From contig NZ_BMCX01000001.1 of assembly GCF_014635485.1 (NCBI RefSeq), positions 737,634 through 801,633 of the forward strand: a DNA stretch of 64,000 nt. Reading direction: 5' to 3'. Made by a program: the position numbers and the translations under genes. The DNA is from Corynebacterium pelargi (GTDB taxonomy: Bacteria; Actinomycetota; Actinomycetes; Mycobacteriales; Mycobacteriaceae). A model generated the notes under the pieces. It worked only from the letters and a program-made list of their open reading frames with translations. It ran no database searches and was not told where the DNA came from. Below, one piece after another: positions 1 through 9,032 of this stretch. Position 1 is the first letter of the stretch. Every line of letters starts with the position of its first letter.

Positions 1-376
1 GCGGCAGTCCGCCTTGGGCGTCGGTGACGGTTTCATAGGCAACGGAGGTCGTGCCTGCGTTGAGTAGGGCCTCGGCAACCTCGGGGCATGCTGCGAGGTG
101 GAGGTAGGTGAAAAGTGTTTGATCGCGGAGGTATTCAAACTCTTCTGGTTGGGGTTCTTTCACCTTGAGAACCAGGTCGGTATCCCATGCGTCGGCGACG
201 TCGACAAGCTGTGCTCCGGCGGCTTGGAATTCTTCGTCGGACATGGCCGCGCCCCTGCCTGCGCCGCGTTGGACGAGGACTTCGTGGCCGTCGTTGACCA
301 GTGCTTGCACGCCTAGGGGCTGCAAGGCGACGCGACCTTCGCGGTTCATGACTTCTTTGGGAATTCCGATACGCAT
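1..376 (-). CDS. ald: alanine dehydrogenase, N-terminal part (cut by window start)
   Basis: The first 125 residues of an NAD-dependent L-alanine dehydrogenase, which interconverts alanine and pyruvate plus ammonia in the cytoplasm. The protein opens MRIGIPKE and has the family substrate residues in the expected spacing: R15 in EGRVALQP, K73 in KVKEPQ and H93 in YLHLA. A GGAG ribosome binding site lies five bases before the ATG, so the start is secure. The reading frame is open to the edge of the window, so the NAD-binding domain is not visible. The related PntA transhydrogenase subunit shares this N-terminal domain, but the start and residue pattern fit Ald better. Confidence 0.85.
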   Translation of the reverse strand, partial: MRIGIPKEVMNREGRVALQPLGVQALVNDGHEVLVQRGAGRGAAMSDEEFQAAGAQLVDVADAWDTDLVLKVKEPQPEEFEYLRDQTLFTYLHLAACPEVAEALLNAGTTSVAYETVTDAQGGLP

Positions 377-458
377 GGTGTCTCCATTTCGTGTCCGCGT
401 CCTGGATGCGACGCGCTGTGATCTAAAACACCATCATTGAATCATGTGAGCCAGCGAA

Positions 459-1073
459 CTACAAGAGGGGCAGCCCCCGCGAGAAATAGGCACTCGCCAC
501 CACCGTATCCACGCGCAACCAGCGCCCGGCGGCACTCACACGCACCTGACGAGGCGCAGACACATCAGCAGGCGGGATCAGACCATAGACATCACACGCG
601 AAAATCACACGCATCGGCACCTCGCGGCCCTCCACGGTCAGCACCGTTTGATCCAGCAGGCTCGGCGGCACCCCCAAAGGGCCACTATGGGCACGGGCTA
701 AGGTGCGACCCTCCTCGGCCAATTGCGCCACCACCTCCCCCGGCACCTCGTCAAGGAAAGAAAAACCCTCGACAGGCGGCAAGGCTCCGGGCCATTGAGC
801 TTCTCGACGAACCACGTGGCCCGAAAGAAGGTCACCAACACCCATCACGCCCTCCTCCAGGGCGCAATCTTGAGGCACATCGATAGCGAGGAGGGCCTCG
901 AAGGGGGTGGTGATAAACGCCTGGGCCAGGCGGTGATCACGCTGGCGAACCCTCAGCAGCGCCTGGGCGTCGAGGCGCTGGGCGCGGTGAAGTAATGCCG
1001 AGAAATTTCCGCTTGGCACAGTTGGACGATGCTGACCTTCGAACATTCCTGCAATCTTAGGAGGAGTGTCCAC
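459..1073 (-). CDS. conserved hypothetical protein
   Basis: I do not recognise a domain in this 204-residue protein. It is predicted soluble, without signal peptide or clear membrane segment. The GTG start at 1073 has an AAGG nine bases upstream inside the preceding gene and overlaps the end of the thioesterase gene by 17 bases, so the two are probably translated together. An ATG at 1046 (protein beginning MFEGQH) is an alternative that removes the overlap but has only a very close GGA as a binding site. The tight coupling suggests a role linked to the acyl-thioesterase, but this is inference only. Confidence 0.6.
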   Translation of the reverse strand: MDTPPKIAGMFEGQHRPTVPSGNFSALLHRAQRLDAQALLRVRQRDHRLAQAFITTPFEALLAIDVPQDCALEEGVMGVGDLLSGHVVRREAQWPGALPPVEGFSFLDEVPGEVVAQLAEEGRTLARAHSGPLGVPPSLLDQTVLTVEGREVPMRVIFACDVYGLIPPADVSAPRQVRVSAAGRWLRVDTVVASAYFSRGLPLL

Positions 1074-1479
1074 GGGTGAGTACCTTCATCTCCTTTTCGG
1101 TGATCTGCCTTGGCTTGGAAGTAGGCAGATCAATCGCCACCTGCACGGTGTGTACGGTGGCGCAGACATGCCCTTCGCCGTCGTGCAGCGTTTGTCGCGT
1201 AGTAAACGAGGAGCGGCCGATATTGGTCACCACCGTCTCAACGCGCACTTTATCCGTCGAGGGCATCATCGGGCGCAGGTAATCAACTTCGATCTTTCGC
1301 ACAAATACCGGCGGGATATCAAAGCCTTCCGCCCCAAATTCGTCCTGCGCCCAGCGCAGCCGCGCCTCTTGGGCAAGCTCAACATAGGCCGCGTTATTGA
1401 CGTGCCCAAAGCGGTCGAAGTCACCCCAGCGCAAGGGAATCAAGCTTTCGTGAACGGTGGCGTAATCAGATGAAGACAT
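1057..1479 (-). CDS. hotdog-fold acyl-CoA thioesterase (4HBT/FadM type)
   Basis: A 140-residue single-domain hotdog thioesterase expected to hydrolyse acyl-CoA thioesters in the cytoplasm. The N-terminal signature RWGDFDRFGHVNNAAY contains the conserved catalytic Asp (about D22) and the GHVNN turn typical of the 4-hydroxybenzoyl-CoA thioesterase/FadM family. The start chosen is the ATG at 1479; the frame extends to a TTG at 1512, but the additional eleven residues do not resemble the family and have no better binding site. The next gene overlaps its 3' end, so both likely form one transcript. The acyl chain preferred cannot be read from sequence. Confidence 0.8.
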   Translation of the reverse strand: MSSSDYATVHESLIPLRWGDFDRFGHVNNAAYVELAQEARLRWAQDEFGAEGFDIPPVFVRKIEVDYLRPMMPSTDKVRVETVVTNIGRSSFTTRQTLHDGEGHVCATVHTVQVAIDLPTSKPRQITEKEMKVLTRGHSS

Positions 1480-1614
1480 ACCTAGAACAAAGTCCTTGTC
1501 ATATACGAGCAATAGCGGTCCACCAAGGTGAACTACACCACCTTAGCGCGAAAACTACTTTTTGCCACAAAAGCACATTGGAATGAGTGCGCACCCACAT
1601 GGGAAGACACAGAA

Positions 1615-1643
1615 CATCCCCTCCTGCGATACAGGAGGGGATG
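1615..1643 (-). terminator. hairpin downstream of ettA
   Basis: A perfect 12-bp inverted repeat (CATCCCCTCCTG, five-base loop) lies 16 bases after the ettA stop. The tract after it on the minus strand is only weakly T-rich, so termination efficiency is uncertain. Confidence 0.6.
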
Positions 1644-1659
1644 GTAGGGCATGCGCTTT

Positions 1660-3330
1660 CTAGCGGCTTAGCTTGCGGTGCGTCACGCGGCTCGGACGTG
1701 CAGCTTCTGCACCAAGGCGCTCAACCTTGTTCTTTTCATAATCTTCGAAGTTACCTTCGAACCAGAACCACTGCCCTTCTGCCACATTGCCTTCCCAGGC
1801 GAGGATGTGGGTACAAGTGCGGTCGAGGAACCAGCGATCGTGCGAAATCACCACAGCACAGCCGGGGAACTTCTGCAGCGCATTTTCCAGCGAACCGAGG
1901 GTTTCCACATCCAGGTCGTTGGTGGGCTCGTCAAGCAGAATCAAGTTGCCGCCCTGCTTCAAGGTCAGTGCCAGGTTCAGGCGGTTGCGCTCACCACCGG
2001 AGAGCACCTTCGAAGGCTTCTGCTGGTCTGGGCCTTTAAAGCCGAAGGCGGACAGGTATGCGCGAGAAGGCATCTCGTTTTGGCCGACGTGGATGAAGTC
2101 GAGCCCATCGGAGACAACCTCCCACACCGTCTTCTCGGGGTCGATATTCTCACGCCCCTGGTCCACATAGGACAGCTTGACGGTTTGGCCAACCTTCACC
2201 TCACCGGAATCAGGCTCTTCCAAGCCCACGATCGTCTTAAACAGCGTGGACTTACCCACACCATTCGGGCCGATCACACCGACAATGCCGTTGCGCGGCA
2301 GGGTGAAGCTGAGGTCTTTAATCAAGGTGCGGCCATCAAAGCCCTTGGTCAGATTCTTTACCTCCACAACCTGGTTACCCAGGCGCGGCGGGGTCGGGAT
2401 CTGGATTTCTTCAAAGTCGAGCTTCTTGTACTGCTCGGCTTCGGCGGCCATCTCCTCATAGCGAGCCAGACGTGCCTTGTTCTTTGCCTGGCGCGCCTTG
2501 GCACCGGAACGAACCCATGCGAGCTCATCTTTCAGGCGCTTCTGAAGCTTTTGGTCCTTCTTGCCAGCAACCTCGAGACGCTCGGCCTTCTTTTCCAGGT
2601 AGGTGGAGTAATTGCCCTCATAGGGGTACAACTTGCCGCGGTCTACCTCGCAGATCCAGCCTGCGACGTGATCGAGGAAGTAACGGTCGTGGGTCACGGC
2701 GAGCACCGCACCCTTGTAATCGGCCAGGTGCTTTTCTAGCCACAGCACGCTTTCAGCGTCGAGGTGGTTGGTGGGCTCGTCCAGCAGGAGCAGATCCGGC
2801 TCGGAAAGCAGCAGCTTGGCCAAGGCCACGCGACGGCGCTCACCACCGGAAAGGTGGGTGACGGGCTCATCAGATGGCGGGCAGCGAAGCGCTTCCATTG
2901 CCTGCTCGATCTTGGAATCCACCTCCCATGCATCCGCATGGTCGAGGTCTTCTTGGAGCTTGCCAAATTCCTCCATCAATTCATCGGAGTAATCGGTGGC
3001 CATTTGCTCCGCGATTTGCTCGTAGCGCTGCTTCTTTTCGAAAATTTCGCCGAGGCCTTCCTCAACGTTTTCGCGCACCGTCTTTTCCTCATTCAACGGC
3101 GGTTCCTGCAGCAAGATGCCCACGGTGGCGCCGGGGTCGAGGAATGCTTCGCCATTGGAGGGCTGGTCGAGGCCGGCCATGATCTTCAGAATCGAAGACT
3201 TACCAGCACCGTTAGGACCAACCACACCGATTTTGGCACCGGGATAAAAGGCCATGGTGACGTTGTCCAAAATCACCTTGTCACCGATGGCTTTGCGCAC
3301 ATTTTTCATCGTGTAGATGAATTCGCCCAT
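1660..3330 (-). CDS. ettA: energy-dependent translational throttle protein EttA (ABC-F)
   Basis: A 556-residue ABC-F ATPase without membrane segments, which acts at the ribosomal E site and couples translation to the ATP/ADP level. It has two nucleotide-binding domains: Walker A GPNGAGKSS at residues 38-46 with signature LSGGERRR, and a second GPNGVGKST with LSGGERNR; both have LLLDEPTN-type Walker B motifs. Between them lies a charged, lysine-rich linker (the PtIM arm) with the EttA-type lengths. Full length for the family. The ATG start is preceded by AAGGGG at long spacing. It is transcribed alone, between an SSB paralogue and the thioesterase pair, as in other corynebacteria. Confidence 0.93.
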   Translation of the reverse strand: MGEFIYTMKNVRKAIGDKVILDNVTMAFYPGAKIGVVGPNGAGKSSILKIMAGLDQPSNGEAFLDPGATVGILLQEPPLNEEKTVRENVEEGLGEIFEKKQRYEQIAEQMATDYSDELMEEFGKLQEDLDHADAWEVDSKIEQAMEALRCPPSDEPVTHLSGGERRRVALAKLLLSEPDLLLLDEPTNHLDAESVLWLEKHLADYKGAVLAVTHDRYFLDHVAGWICEVDRGKLYPYEGNYSTYLEKKAERLEVAGKKDQKLQKRLKDELAWVRSGAKARQAKNKARLARYEEMAAEAEQYKKLDFEEIQIPTPPRLGNQVVEVKNLTKGFDGRTLIKDLSFTLPRNGIVGVIGPNGVGKSTLFKTIVGLEEPDSGEVKVGQTVKLSYVDQGRENIDPEKTVWEVVSDGLDFIHVGQNEMPSRAYLSAFGFKGPDQQKPSKVLSGGERNRLNLALTLKQGGNLILLDEPTNDLDVETLGSLENALQKFPGCAVVISHDRWFLDRTCTHILAWEGNVAEGQWFWFEGNFEDYEKNKVERLGAEAARPSRVTHRKLSR

Positions 3331-3423
3331 GTGTTGTTTCGCCCCTTAGATCTTTGTTGAAATTTTCTACCGACCTCACAGGCTACCGCATGGAAGAAGC
3401 AATGCTGAGCGGGCAAAGCAAAA

Positions 3424-3452
3424 CGACGTGCAAAGCAAACCCTTGCACGTCG
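3424..3452 (-). terminator. intrinsic terminator of the SSB gene
   Basis: Perfect 10-bp arms CGACGTGCAA/TTGCACGTCG around a nine-base loop lie just after the SSB-like stop; on the minus strand the second arm is followed by TTTTGCTTTG. Confidence 0.7.
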
Positions 3453-3461
3453 AAAAGCTCC

Positions 3462-3941
3462 CTAAAATGGTGCCGCAGCCAATTCCTGCTTCCGGCTCGA
3501 CTCGATAACTCGATCGGGCTCAACTTCATCGGCAAAGCTGAGATCCTTATCCGGCACATGCTCCTGGGCATCGGTGCGCTTCGAGCCCACGAGATAGCGA
3601 CTGAGCTCGAAAGCCACGTGGTTTGCGCGAAGCACAATCGCTGAACGACGCCCCTCGCCCTCACCCCAGCTCTGTGTGATCAAGTGGCCAAGACAGACCA
3701 CCGGGTGGCCTTTGCGTAAGGAGCGCTTCACATTGAGCGCTAGCTCGCCCCAGCATTCAACGGTGATAAAGAGCTGATCGGCGTCGTGCCACTCCTCTTT
3801 GCCATTAACCTGGCGCAGACGACGCCTGCTGGCTGCCACGCGCATCGAGACTTTGTGGCCTGGACCGTCCGAGGAATTTTCAAAACGGACATAGGTCGGA
3901 TCCTCGACAAGATTGCCGATGATGGTGGTTTGGGTGTGCAT
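3462..3941 (-). CDS. single-stranded DNA-binding protein paralogue (SSB/OB fold)
   Basis: A 159-residue OB-fold protein that begins MHTQTTIIGNLVEDP, the usual first beta strand of bacterial SSBs, and continues with the strand pattern FITVECWGELA and KGHPVVCLGHL of that family. The C-terminal tail (about residues 110-159) is charged and ends in AAAPF; it lacks the acidic DDDIPF-type tip that recruits partner proteins in the housekeeping SSB. This and its position far from rpsF/rpsR point to an accessory SSB, such as one used in competence or repair. The ATG has an AAGGGGG binding site eight bases upstream. Confidence 0.82.
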   Translation of the reverse strand: MHTQTTIIGNLVEDPTYVRFENSSDGPGHKVSMRVAASRRRLRQVNGKEEWHDADQLFITVECWGELALNVKRSLRKGHPVVCLGHLITQSWGEGEGRRSAIVLRANHVAFELSRYLVGSKRTDAQEHVPDKDLSFADEVEPDRVIESSRKQELAAAPF

Positions 3942-4114
3942 GAATGATTCCCCCTTCTACATGATGTACCCGAGATCGGCTGAGCCTCGGTAGCCACATC
4001 TTCACCCCCAGCGCCACGAACGCGCCAGGGGCAAGCACGCACACCGCACCAAGCTGTGCATAACTGCGCCTGCAACCCATTGCCCGCCGCGAAGTTATCC
4101 ACAGTCAGAACAAA

Positions 4115-6175
4115 TTACTCGGAATCCTTGTGCCTAAATTCCTGCTCGTGGTATTGGCTCACGGCATCGGTTTTGCCTTCATGCATATTGGCCAACATGG
4201 CGTTATAGGCATCGAGTTCGTCTTCGCCATCTTCTTGCACGTGCTGTTCATAGCTTTGCTCTTCACGACGATCCTCGCGCAGCCATTCCAGGAACAGGGC
4301 ACCGAAGACCACCAGCAGCGGGAATGCTCCCGAAGCCCAGGCGATGCCACCGCCGACGTTTTGGTCTTGCATGAGGTCCATCTGCCACGGCAGGTTGAGG
4401 CTTTGGTAGAAATCTCCCGCCAGCACGGTGGAAAGCTGCATGAGGTACACGCCGAAGTAGAGGTGGAAGGGCATGGAGAAGACCAGCCACCCCAGGCGTG
4501 AAAGCACGGAGTTGCGCACCGGGCGGGGATCCGGGCTGATCATCTCCCAGTAGTAGAGATAGCCGGACAGCAAGAATAGCCAGTTCATGGAGAGGTGGCC
4601 TGCGTGTTCAGAGACCATCAGCTCATAGAGGGGGGTGATGTAGAGCAGGTAGAAGATGGTGATGAACTGGATGGTGTTGAACGCCGGGTGCATGAGCACG
4701 CGCATGGTCTTTGAATGGATGAATGCCTCAAGCCATTCGCGTGGCCCTGGTTCTTCTTCGCTTCCCGGGGTGAGCACTTCAAGGGCGAGCGTGATTGGTG
4801 CGCCAAGGACGAGGAAGACCGGGATCACCATGGACAGCACCATGTGGGTGACCATGTGCATGGAGAACATCGCCGGCATGTAGAGGCCAACGCCCGAGCT
4901 CATTGCTACCGCTAGGCCCAAAGAGCCAAGCAAGAACCAGAAGCTGCGCTGCCACTTCCACTGTTTATTTTGGGCTTTGAGCTTGAGCAGGCCATAGATA
5001 TAGGCACCGGCCATGATCAGGCCCAGGGTGGAGAACATGATGTCGAAGCGCCACACCGTCCACACACCCCAGAACGTTGGGGGTTTGCTGAGGTTATAGC
5101 CCATCTCTAGGGCCATTGGGCTCAGGTCCACCACCCGCGGCGGTGGCGGCGGGGTGCGCCCTAAGGAGACGGCCACACCGGAAATAGCGGCCATCACCAG
5201 TACTTCCACGATGGCCACGCGGGTAAAGGCGCGCCCGCGGGTGTCTGCTTGGCGCAGCTTTGGCATGGTCATCTTGCGATGGATGAGGCCAAAGAGTGCC
5301 AGGACGATGGTCAGGAGTGCTTTGGCTACGATCAGGCGCCCATAGCCGGAGCTGAGGAGATCTTCAAAGCGAACGCGGATGGCCGCATTGACCACACCGG
5401 AGATGGCCATCACGATCACCGACCACAACGCCACGGCGGAATAGCGGCGAACCGCGGTGGGCAGCCCTGGGCCTAAGCGACGAGCATGAGCAATCAGCGC
5501 CATGAGCCCGCCGACCCACAGCAGCATGAAGATTAGGTGCCAGAGCAAGGAGTTGGTGCCGTAGTCGTGATCGCCACCGGCTGCGGAGTGTCCTTCGAGC
5601 CCGAGCGGGACGATGATCAGAATCGAACCGATGAACCAGAAAAACTGGGTGCGCCATGCCCTGCTCAACAGCGAGGCTATGCCGATGATAAAGGCGAAGA
5701 TTGCCGACCACATCCACGCAAATGCCGCGGAGACGCGCTCAATGGCCATTGGCCACATATCGGGCTGTACGGCCTCGCTGAAGGGCTGGCCGGAGACGTC
5801 GGAAAGCACCAGGGGGATCATCAATAAGGAGATGAAGCCGAAGCACAAGGCCGCCACTGAGCCGGTGCGAGCAGCGAGTGCACCGTCCACAGAAAGCCGT
5901 GCTTTGAGCAGGTTGGGTGCAGGTTGCGGGGAGATGAGGAAGGTGGAGGCCAGAAATGATCCGGTGGCCAGTGCCGCCATGAGCCACCCCACGGCGCGGA
6001 AAAATGGCAGGCCGGCGGTAGTGAATGGACCGGGATCTGGGATGCCGAGGGCTGCCAGCGATTCCGACAAAAAGCCCCAGGAGATCATTGCGCCTACTGA
6101 ACCGGCAACGAGGAAGAACAACAGGTACAGCGGCCACATTGACCGAACGTTGGAGGCTTGTTGCGCAGAAAGCAT
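4115..6175 (-). CDS. CopD-CtaG fusion membrane protein (copper handling / cytochrome oxidase assembly)
   Basis: A 686-residue integral membrane protein with two halves. The N-terminal half (to about residue 330) has several membrane segments of the CopD copper-transport type; the C-terminal half has the CtaG/caa3 assembly-factor pattern, including HMVTHMVLSM, LHPAFN-like and SGYLYYWEMISPDPRP sequences. The known role of this actinobacterial fusion is copper supply or resistance linked to cytochrome c oxidase maturation. The C-terminus is a charged cytoplasmic tail. The ATG at 6175 is chosen because a TAGGCT hexamer ends exactly seven bases before it, indicating a leaderless mRNA; a GTG two codons earlier would sit against that hexamer. 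Confidence 0.85.
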   Translation of the reverse strand: MLSAQQASNVRSMWPLYLLFFLVAGSVGAMISWGFLSESLAALGIPDPGPFTTAGLPFFRAVGWLMAALATGSFLASTFLISPQPAPNLLKARLSVDGALAARTGSVAALCFGFISLLMIPLVLSDVSGQPFSEAVQPDMWPMAIERVSAAFAWMWSAIFAFIIGIASLLSRAWRTQFFWFIGSILIIVPLGLEGHSAAGGDHDYGTNSLLWHLIFMLLWVGGLMALIAHARRLGPGLPTAVRRYSAVALWSVIVMAISGVVNAAIRVRFEDLLSSGYGRLIVAKALLTIVLALFGLIHRKMTMPKLRQADTRGRAFTRVAIVEVLVMAAISGVAVSLGRTPPPPPRVVDLSPMALEMGYNLSKPPTFWGVWTVWRFDIMFSTLGLIMAGAYIYGLLKLKAQNKQWKWQRSFWFLLGSLGLAVAMSSGVGLYMPAMFSMHMVTHMVLSMVIPVFLVLGAPITLALEVLTPGSEEEPGPREWLEAFIHSKTMRVLMHPAFNTIQFITIFYLLYITPLYELMVSEHAGHLSMNWLFLLSGYLYYWEMISPDPRPVRNSVLSRLGWLVFSMPFHLYFGVYLMQLSTVLAGDFYQSLNLPWQMDLMQDQNVGGGIAWASGAFPLLVVFGALFLEWLREDRREEQSYEQHVQEDGEDELDAYNAMLANMHEGKTDAVSQYHEQEFRHKDSE

Positions 6176-6182
6176 GCTCACT

Positions 6183-6188
6183 AGCCTA
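6183..6188 (-). promoter_or_regulatory. -10 element of the copD-ctaG gene, leaderless
   Basis: TAGGCT on the minus strand, seven bases before the ATG at 6175. Confidence 0.6.
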
Positions 6189-6264
6189 ACCCTTGGGTGT
6201 TACAGTGCTGCGTTTGCTTGTCCCTTGGCGCTTGTGCACAGGTTTGCTTGCCTGAGTGAAGGGT

Positions 6265-6315
6265 CATGGCCGGGGGGGGGATGAAAGCCGAGGGGCATGG
6301 CCAAGGGGATGAAAG
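6265..6315. repeat. imperfect direct repeat with a nine-G tract
   Basis: CATGGCC-G9-ATGAAAG (6265-6287) is followed by CATGGCCAAGGGGATGAAAG (6296-6315). The two copies differ mainly in the length and composition of the G-rich middle. The repeat sits between copD-ctaG and tRNA-Arg with no gene over it. Confidence 0.6.
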
Positions 6316-6317
6316 AA

Positions 6318-6341
6318 CCCCCGTGCCTAGTGCCACGGGGG
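6318..6341 (-). terminator. intrinsic terminator of tRNA-Arg
   Basis: Eight-bp perfect arms CCCCCGTG/CACGGGGG, followed on the minus strand by TTCTTTC, 15 bases after the tRNA. Confidence 0.65.
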
Positions 6342-6355
6342 AAAGAGTGAAGTTG

Positions 6356-6429
6356 CGCCCCCAGCAGGATTCGAACCCGCGACCAATCGGGTAGAAGCCG
6401 ACTGCTCTAATCCACTGAGCTATGGAGGC
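6356..6429 (-). tRNA. tRNA-Arg (anticodon TCT)
   Basis: All four stems fold: acceptor GCCTCCA/TGGGGGC, D stem GCTC/GAGC, anticodon stem GTCGG/CCGAT with loop CTTCTAC, and T stem GCGGG/CCTGC with loop TTCGAAT. The anticodon TCT reads AGA and AGG. The CCA end is not encoded. Discriminator base is G. Confidence 0.95.
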
Positions 6430-6577
6430 ATTGCGCACAGCATCCTACCGCAGGCAATAAGGAGGCTTCAAAACCCCAGTTGCTCAGCAGTTGCTGGAAT
6501 AGCGGGCGTGCTGTTTTCTGCCCCACTACCCCAGGGTTGCACGGTGATTGATTACACAAAAGCTGAGCTCACAAAGC

Positions 6578-6596
6578 TTAGGCTCGCCTAGTAGGC
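6578..6596 (+). promoter_or_regulatory. possible DtxR (iron regulator) box upstream of feoA
   Basis: TTAGGCTCGCCTAGTAGGC agrees with 12 of 19 positions of the DtxR/IdeR consensus, and with 11 of the first 13, including TTAGG and GCCTA. It lies about 90 bases before feoA. Iron-loaded DtxR represses iron uptake genes in corynebacteria, so position and target fit. Confidence 0.5.
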
Positions 6597-6685
6597 TCGG
6601 AAACATAAGCAAGTGTAGCCCAGCCTAAACAAGCTCAGGGTTTTCCACATGGCGCCGTGAAAGGCGCCAACTAAGGAGCACAGTC

Positions 6686-7033
6686 ATGTTTGGAGCACTC
6701 GCCAAGACGTTGAGACGTCGCTCACGCGAAGCCCAACAACGTTGCACCAATGGCACCAACGACACCCTCCAGTGCCCAGAATGCCAGGGCGAAACGGAAA
6801 CATTCACTCTCAACGCCGTCCCCTGCGGACGCACCTGCACCATCTCAAGCATTGCCCAGCACAAGCTTTCTTCCACTACCCAGAGACGATTGGCAGAACT
6901 CGGGTTACGCGCTGGCATGCACGTAACTGTTACCCAAAAGACGAGCGCCGGTGGCCGAGTGCTCAAGATCGGCACCACGCGCTACGCAGTCGACGGCGCT
7001 ACCGCAGCCGAAATGCTTGTGCACGTGGCCTAA
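6686..7033 (+). CDS. feoA: FeoA-family protein with cysteine-rich N-terminal extension
   Basis: A 115-residue protein whose C-terminal 70 residues form the SH3-like FeoA domain (RRLAELGLRAGMHVTV, then GGRVLKIGTTRYAVDGATA), a cytoplasmic partner needed for FeoB ferrous iron transport. Unusually, residues 20-51 contain five cysteines (C20, C30, C33, C47, C51), including CPEC and CGRTC, suggesting a bound metal or redox site. Start: AAGGAG seven bases before the ATG. It is first in a feoA-feoB-feoC-like operon behind a possible DtxR box. Confidence 0.85.
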   Translation: MFGALAKTLRRRSREAQQRCTNGTNDTLQCPECQGETETFTLNAVPCGRTCTISSIAQHKLSSTTQRRLAELGLRAGMHVTVTQKTSAGGRVLKIGTTRYAVDGATAAEMLVHVA

Positions 7034-7085
7034 GCCCGCACACCGATGCAACTACTGCCCTACTGTTCACGAGGGATGATCAAGC

Positions 7086-9032
7086 ATGTCCACCTCCACT
7101 TGCCATTGCGAAAGTCACGGATCGAATCCGGCACCTCAAGGCGCGCCGATTATTGCGCTCGTTGGTGCACCCAACGCGGGCAAATCAACCTTGTTTAATG
7201 GCCTTACCGGCGCGAAGGCGAAAATGGGCAACTGGCCGGGCACCACGGTGGAGGTCAGCCGCGGAGCCTGGCGCACCCAATCTGGCACCTACGATGTGAT
7301 CGACTTCCCCGGCGCCTATTCCCTTGATCCGATCAGCCCGGATGAGGAACTCACCCGCGAATTGGTGGTGGAATGCGCCCCGGAGGATCGCCCAGACCTC
7401 GTGCTTGTGGCCGTTGATGCCACCGCCTTAAGCCGCAGCCTGTATATGGTGGCCCAGCTTGCAGAACAAGATCACCGCATCGTGGTGGTACTGACCAAGG
7501 CCGATGTTGCGGCACGCTATGGCAGCACCGTGGATACGGAAAAGCTCAGCGAAACGCTCGGCGTGCCGGTGCTTGCCGTTGATCCTCGACGCCGCTCAAA
7601 CTTAGCGGCGGTGGAACAGGCCGTGGCCAAGCGCCTGACACAACCCAAACGCACCCTGCGTACCCCGGGAAGTGAGGATGCCTTCGAGCTTGCCGATGCC
7701 CGCTTTGCCTGGGTAGAAGACGCCGTAACCGCAGCCCTGGATGCCAAGGAGCAACAAAAGCGAAGCGCCACGGAAAAAATCGACGCCGTAGCCTTGCACC
7801 CACTGTTTGGCCCCTTACTCTTTTTGGCCTGCATGTGGCTGGTATTCCAGATCACCACGACGGTGGCTGCCCCCTTCCAGGATTCGCTCGAATCCTTCTT
7901 TAGCGGCCCGGTCAGCGATACCGCCCGCTCCTTCCTTGAGACCATTGGCTTATCGCACCCATTTTTCACCGGCCTGATTGTCGATGGCCTCATCGGTGGC
8001 GTGGGCATGGTGCTGACCTTCGCACCACTGATGGCGCTGATGTTTTTGATCCTCGCGGTCTTGGAAGATTCGGGCTACATGTCGCGCGCCGCGGTGGTCA
8101 CCGACCGTTTGATGAAGGCCATCGGTCTACCCGGTAAAGCCTTTATCCCTTTGATTGTGGGCTTCGGCTGCAATGTGCCAGCCATTTCGGCCACGCGCGT
8201 GTTAGGCCAGCCCCGCCAGCGCTTGCTCACCGCCCTGCTGATTCCTTTTACTTCTTGTTCAGCGCGCCTGACCGTCTACGTGATGTTAGCCACCACCTTC
8301 TTCCCGGATCACGCAGGCAGCGTGGTGTTTGCCATGTACGTGATCTCCATTGCCCTGGTCATTTTGGTGGGCCTTGGCATGAAGCACACGCTGTGGCGGC
8401 GCATGGGCACCGAACCGTTGGTGATCGACCTGCCCGTGTATCAATTCCCCGGCCTGCGCTTGGCTTTGTCGGTGATGTGGGTACGCCTCAAAGGCTTCCT
8501 GCACACCGCCGGAGGCATCATCGTTGCCACGGTGGCAGTGGTCTTCCTCCTGCAATCCACCCCCGTGGTTGGCGGCTATGGCTTCGCCGATGATGATCTT
8601 CCACCCCAAGACAGCGTCTATGGGCGCGTCTCTGAGACCATCGCCCCGGTGTTTGAGCCCGCAGGCTTTGGATCCTGGTCCATTTCTGGCACCTTGCTCA
8701 CGGGTTTTGTAGCCAAAGAGGCCGTGATTTCTTCGTGGGCACAGACCTATCAGCTTGACGACGTCACCGACGCCGATCCCAACGAACAAGCCTCCTCGCC
8801 TCTTGCTCAGGCAGTGCGTCAGGATTTCAAGGAAGCCTCAGGTGGTCACACCATCGCGGCTGTGTGGGCCTTTATGATCTTCCTGCTTTCCTACACACCG
8901 TGCGTTGCCACCCTTGCTGCGCAGAAACGAGAAATCGGCACCAAGTGGATGCTCTTTGGCATGGTCATCCAATTGACCTCCGCCTGGGTGCTGGCCGTTG
9001 CCACCTTCCACTTGCTCAAGGTGTGGTTCTAA
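7086..9032 (+). CDS. feoB: ferrous iron transporter FeoB
   Basis: A 648-residue inner-membrane ferrous iron transporter with an N-terminal G protein domain. G1 GAPNAGKS is at residues 27-34, G3 DFPG near 77, and G4 TKAD near 138. A helical spacer follows, then about eight membrane segments with the conserved gate motifs GFGCNVPAI and SCSARLTVYVM and the late YTPCVATLAA. The N-terminus carries a short CHCESH stretch that may bind metal. The gene starts 52 bases after feoA and its TAA overlaps the ATG of the feoC-like gene, so the three are one operon. Confidence 0.95.
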   Translation: MSTSTCHCESHGSNPAPQGAPIIALVGAPNAGKSTLFNGLTGAKAKMGNWPGTTVEVSRGAWRTQSGTYDVIDFPGAYSLDPISPDEELTRELVVECAPEDRPDLVLVAVDATALSRSLYMVAQLAEQDHRIVVVLTKADVAARYGSTVDTEKLSETLGVPVLAVDPRRRSNLAAVEQAVAKRLTQPKRTLRTPGSEDAFELADARFAWVEDAVTAALDAKEQQKRSATEKIDAVALHPLFGPLLFLACMWLVFQITTTVAAPFQDSLESFFSGPVSDTARSFLETIGLSHPFFTGLIVDGLIGGVGMVLTFAPLMALMFLILAVLEDSGYMSRAAVVTDRLMKAIGLPGKAFIPLIVGFGCNVPAISATRVLGQPRQRLLTALLIPFTSCSARLTVYVMLATTFFPDHAGSVVFAMYVISIALVILVGLGMKHTLWRRMGTEPLVIDLPVYQFPGLRLALSVMWVRLKGFLHTAGGIIVATVAVVFLLQSTPVVGGYGFADDDLPPQDSVYGRVSETIAPVFEPAGFGSWSISGTLLTGFVAKEAVISSWAQTYQLDDVTDADPNEQASSPLAQAVRQDFKEASGGHTIAAVWAFMIFLLSYTPCVATLAAQKREIGTKWMLFGMVIQLTSAWVLAVATFHLLKVWF

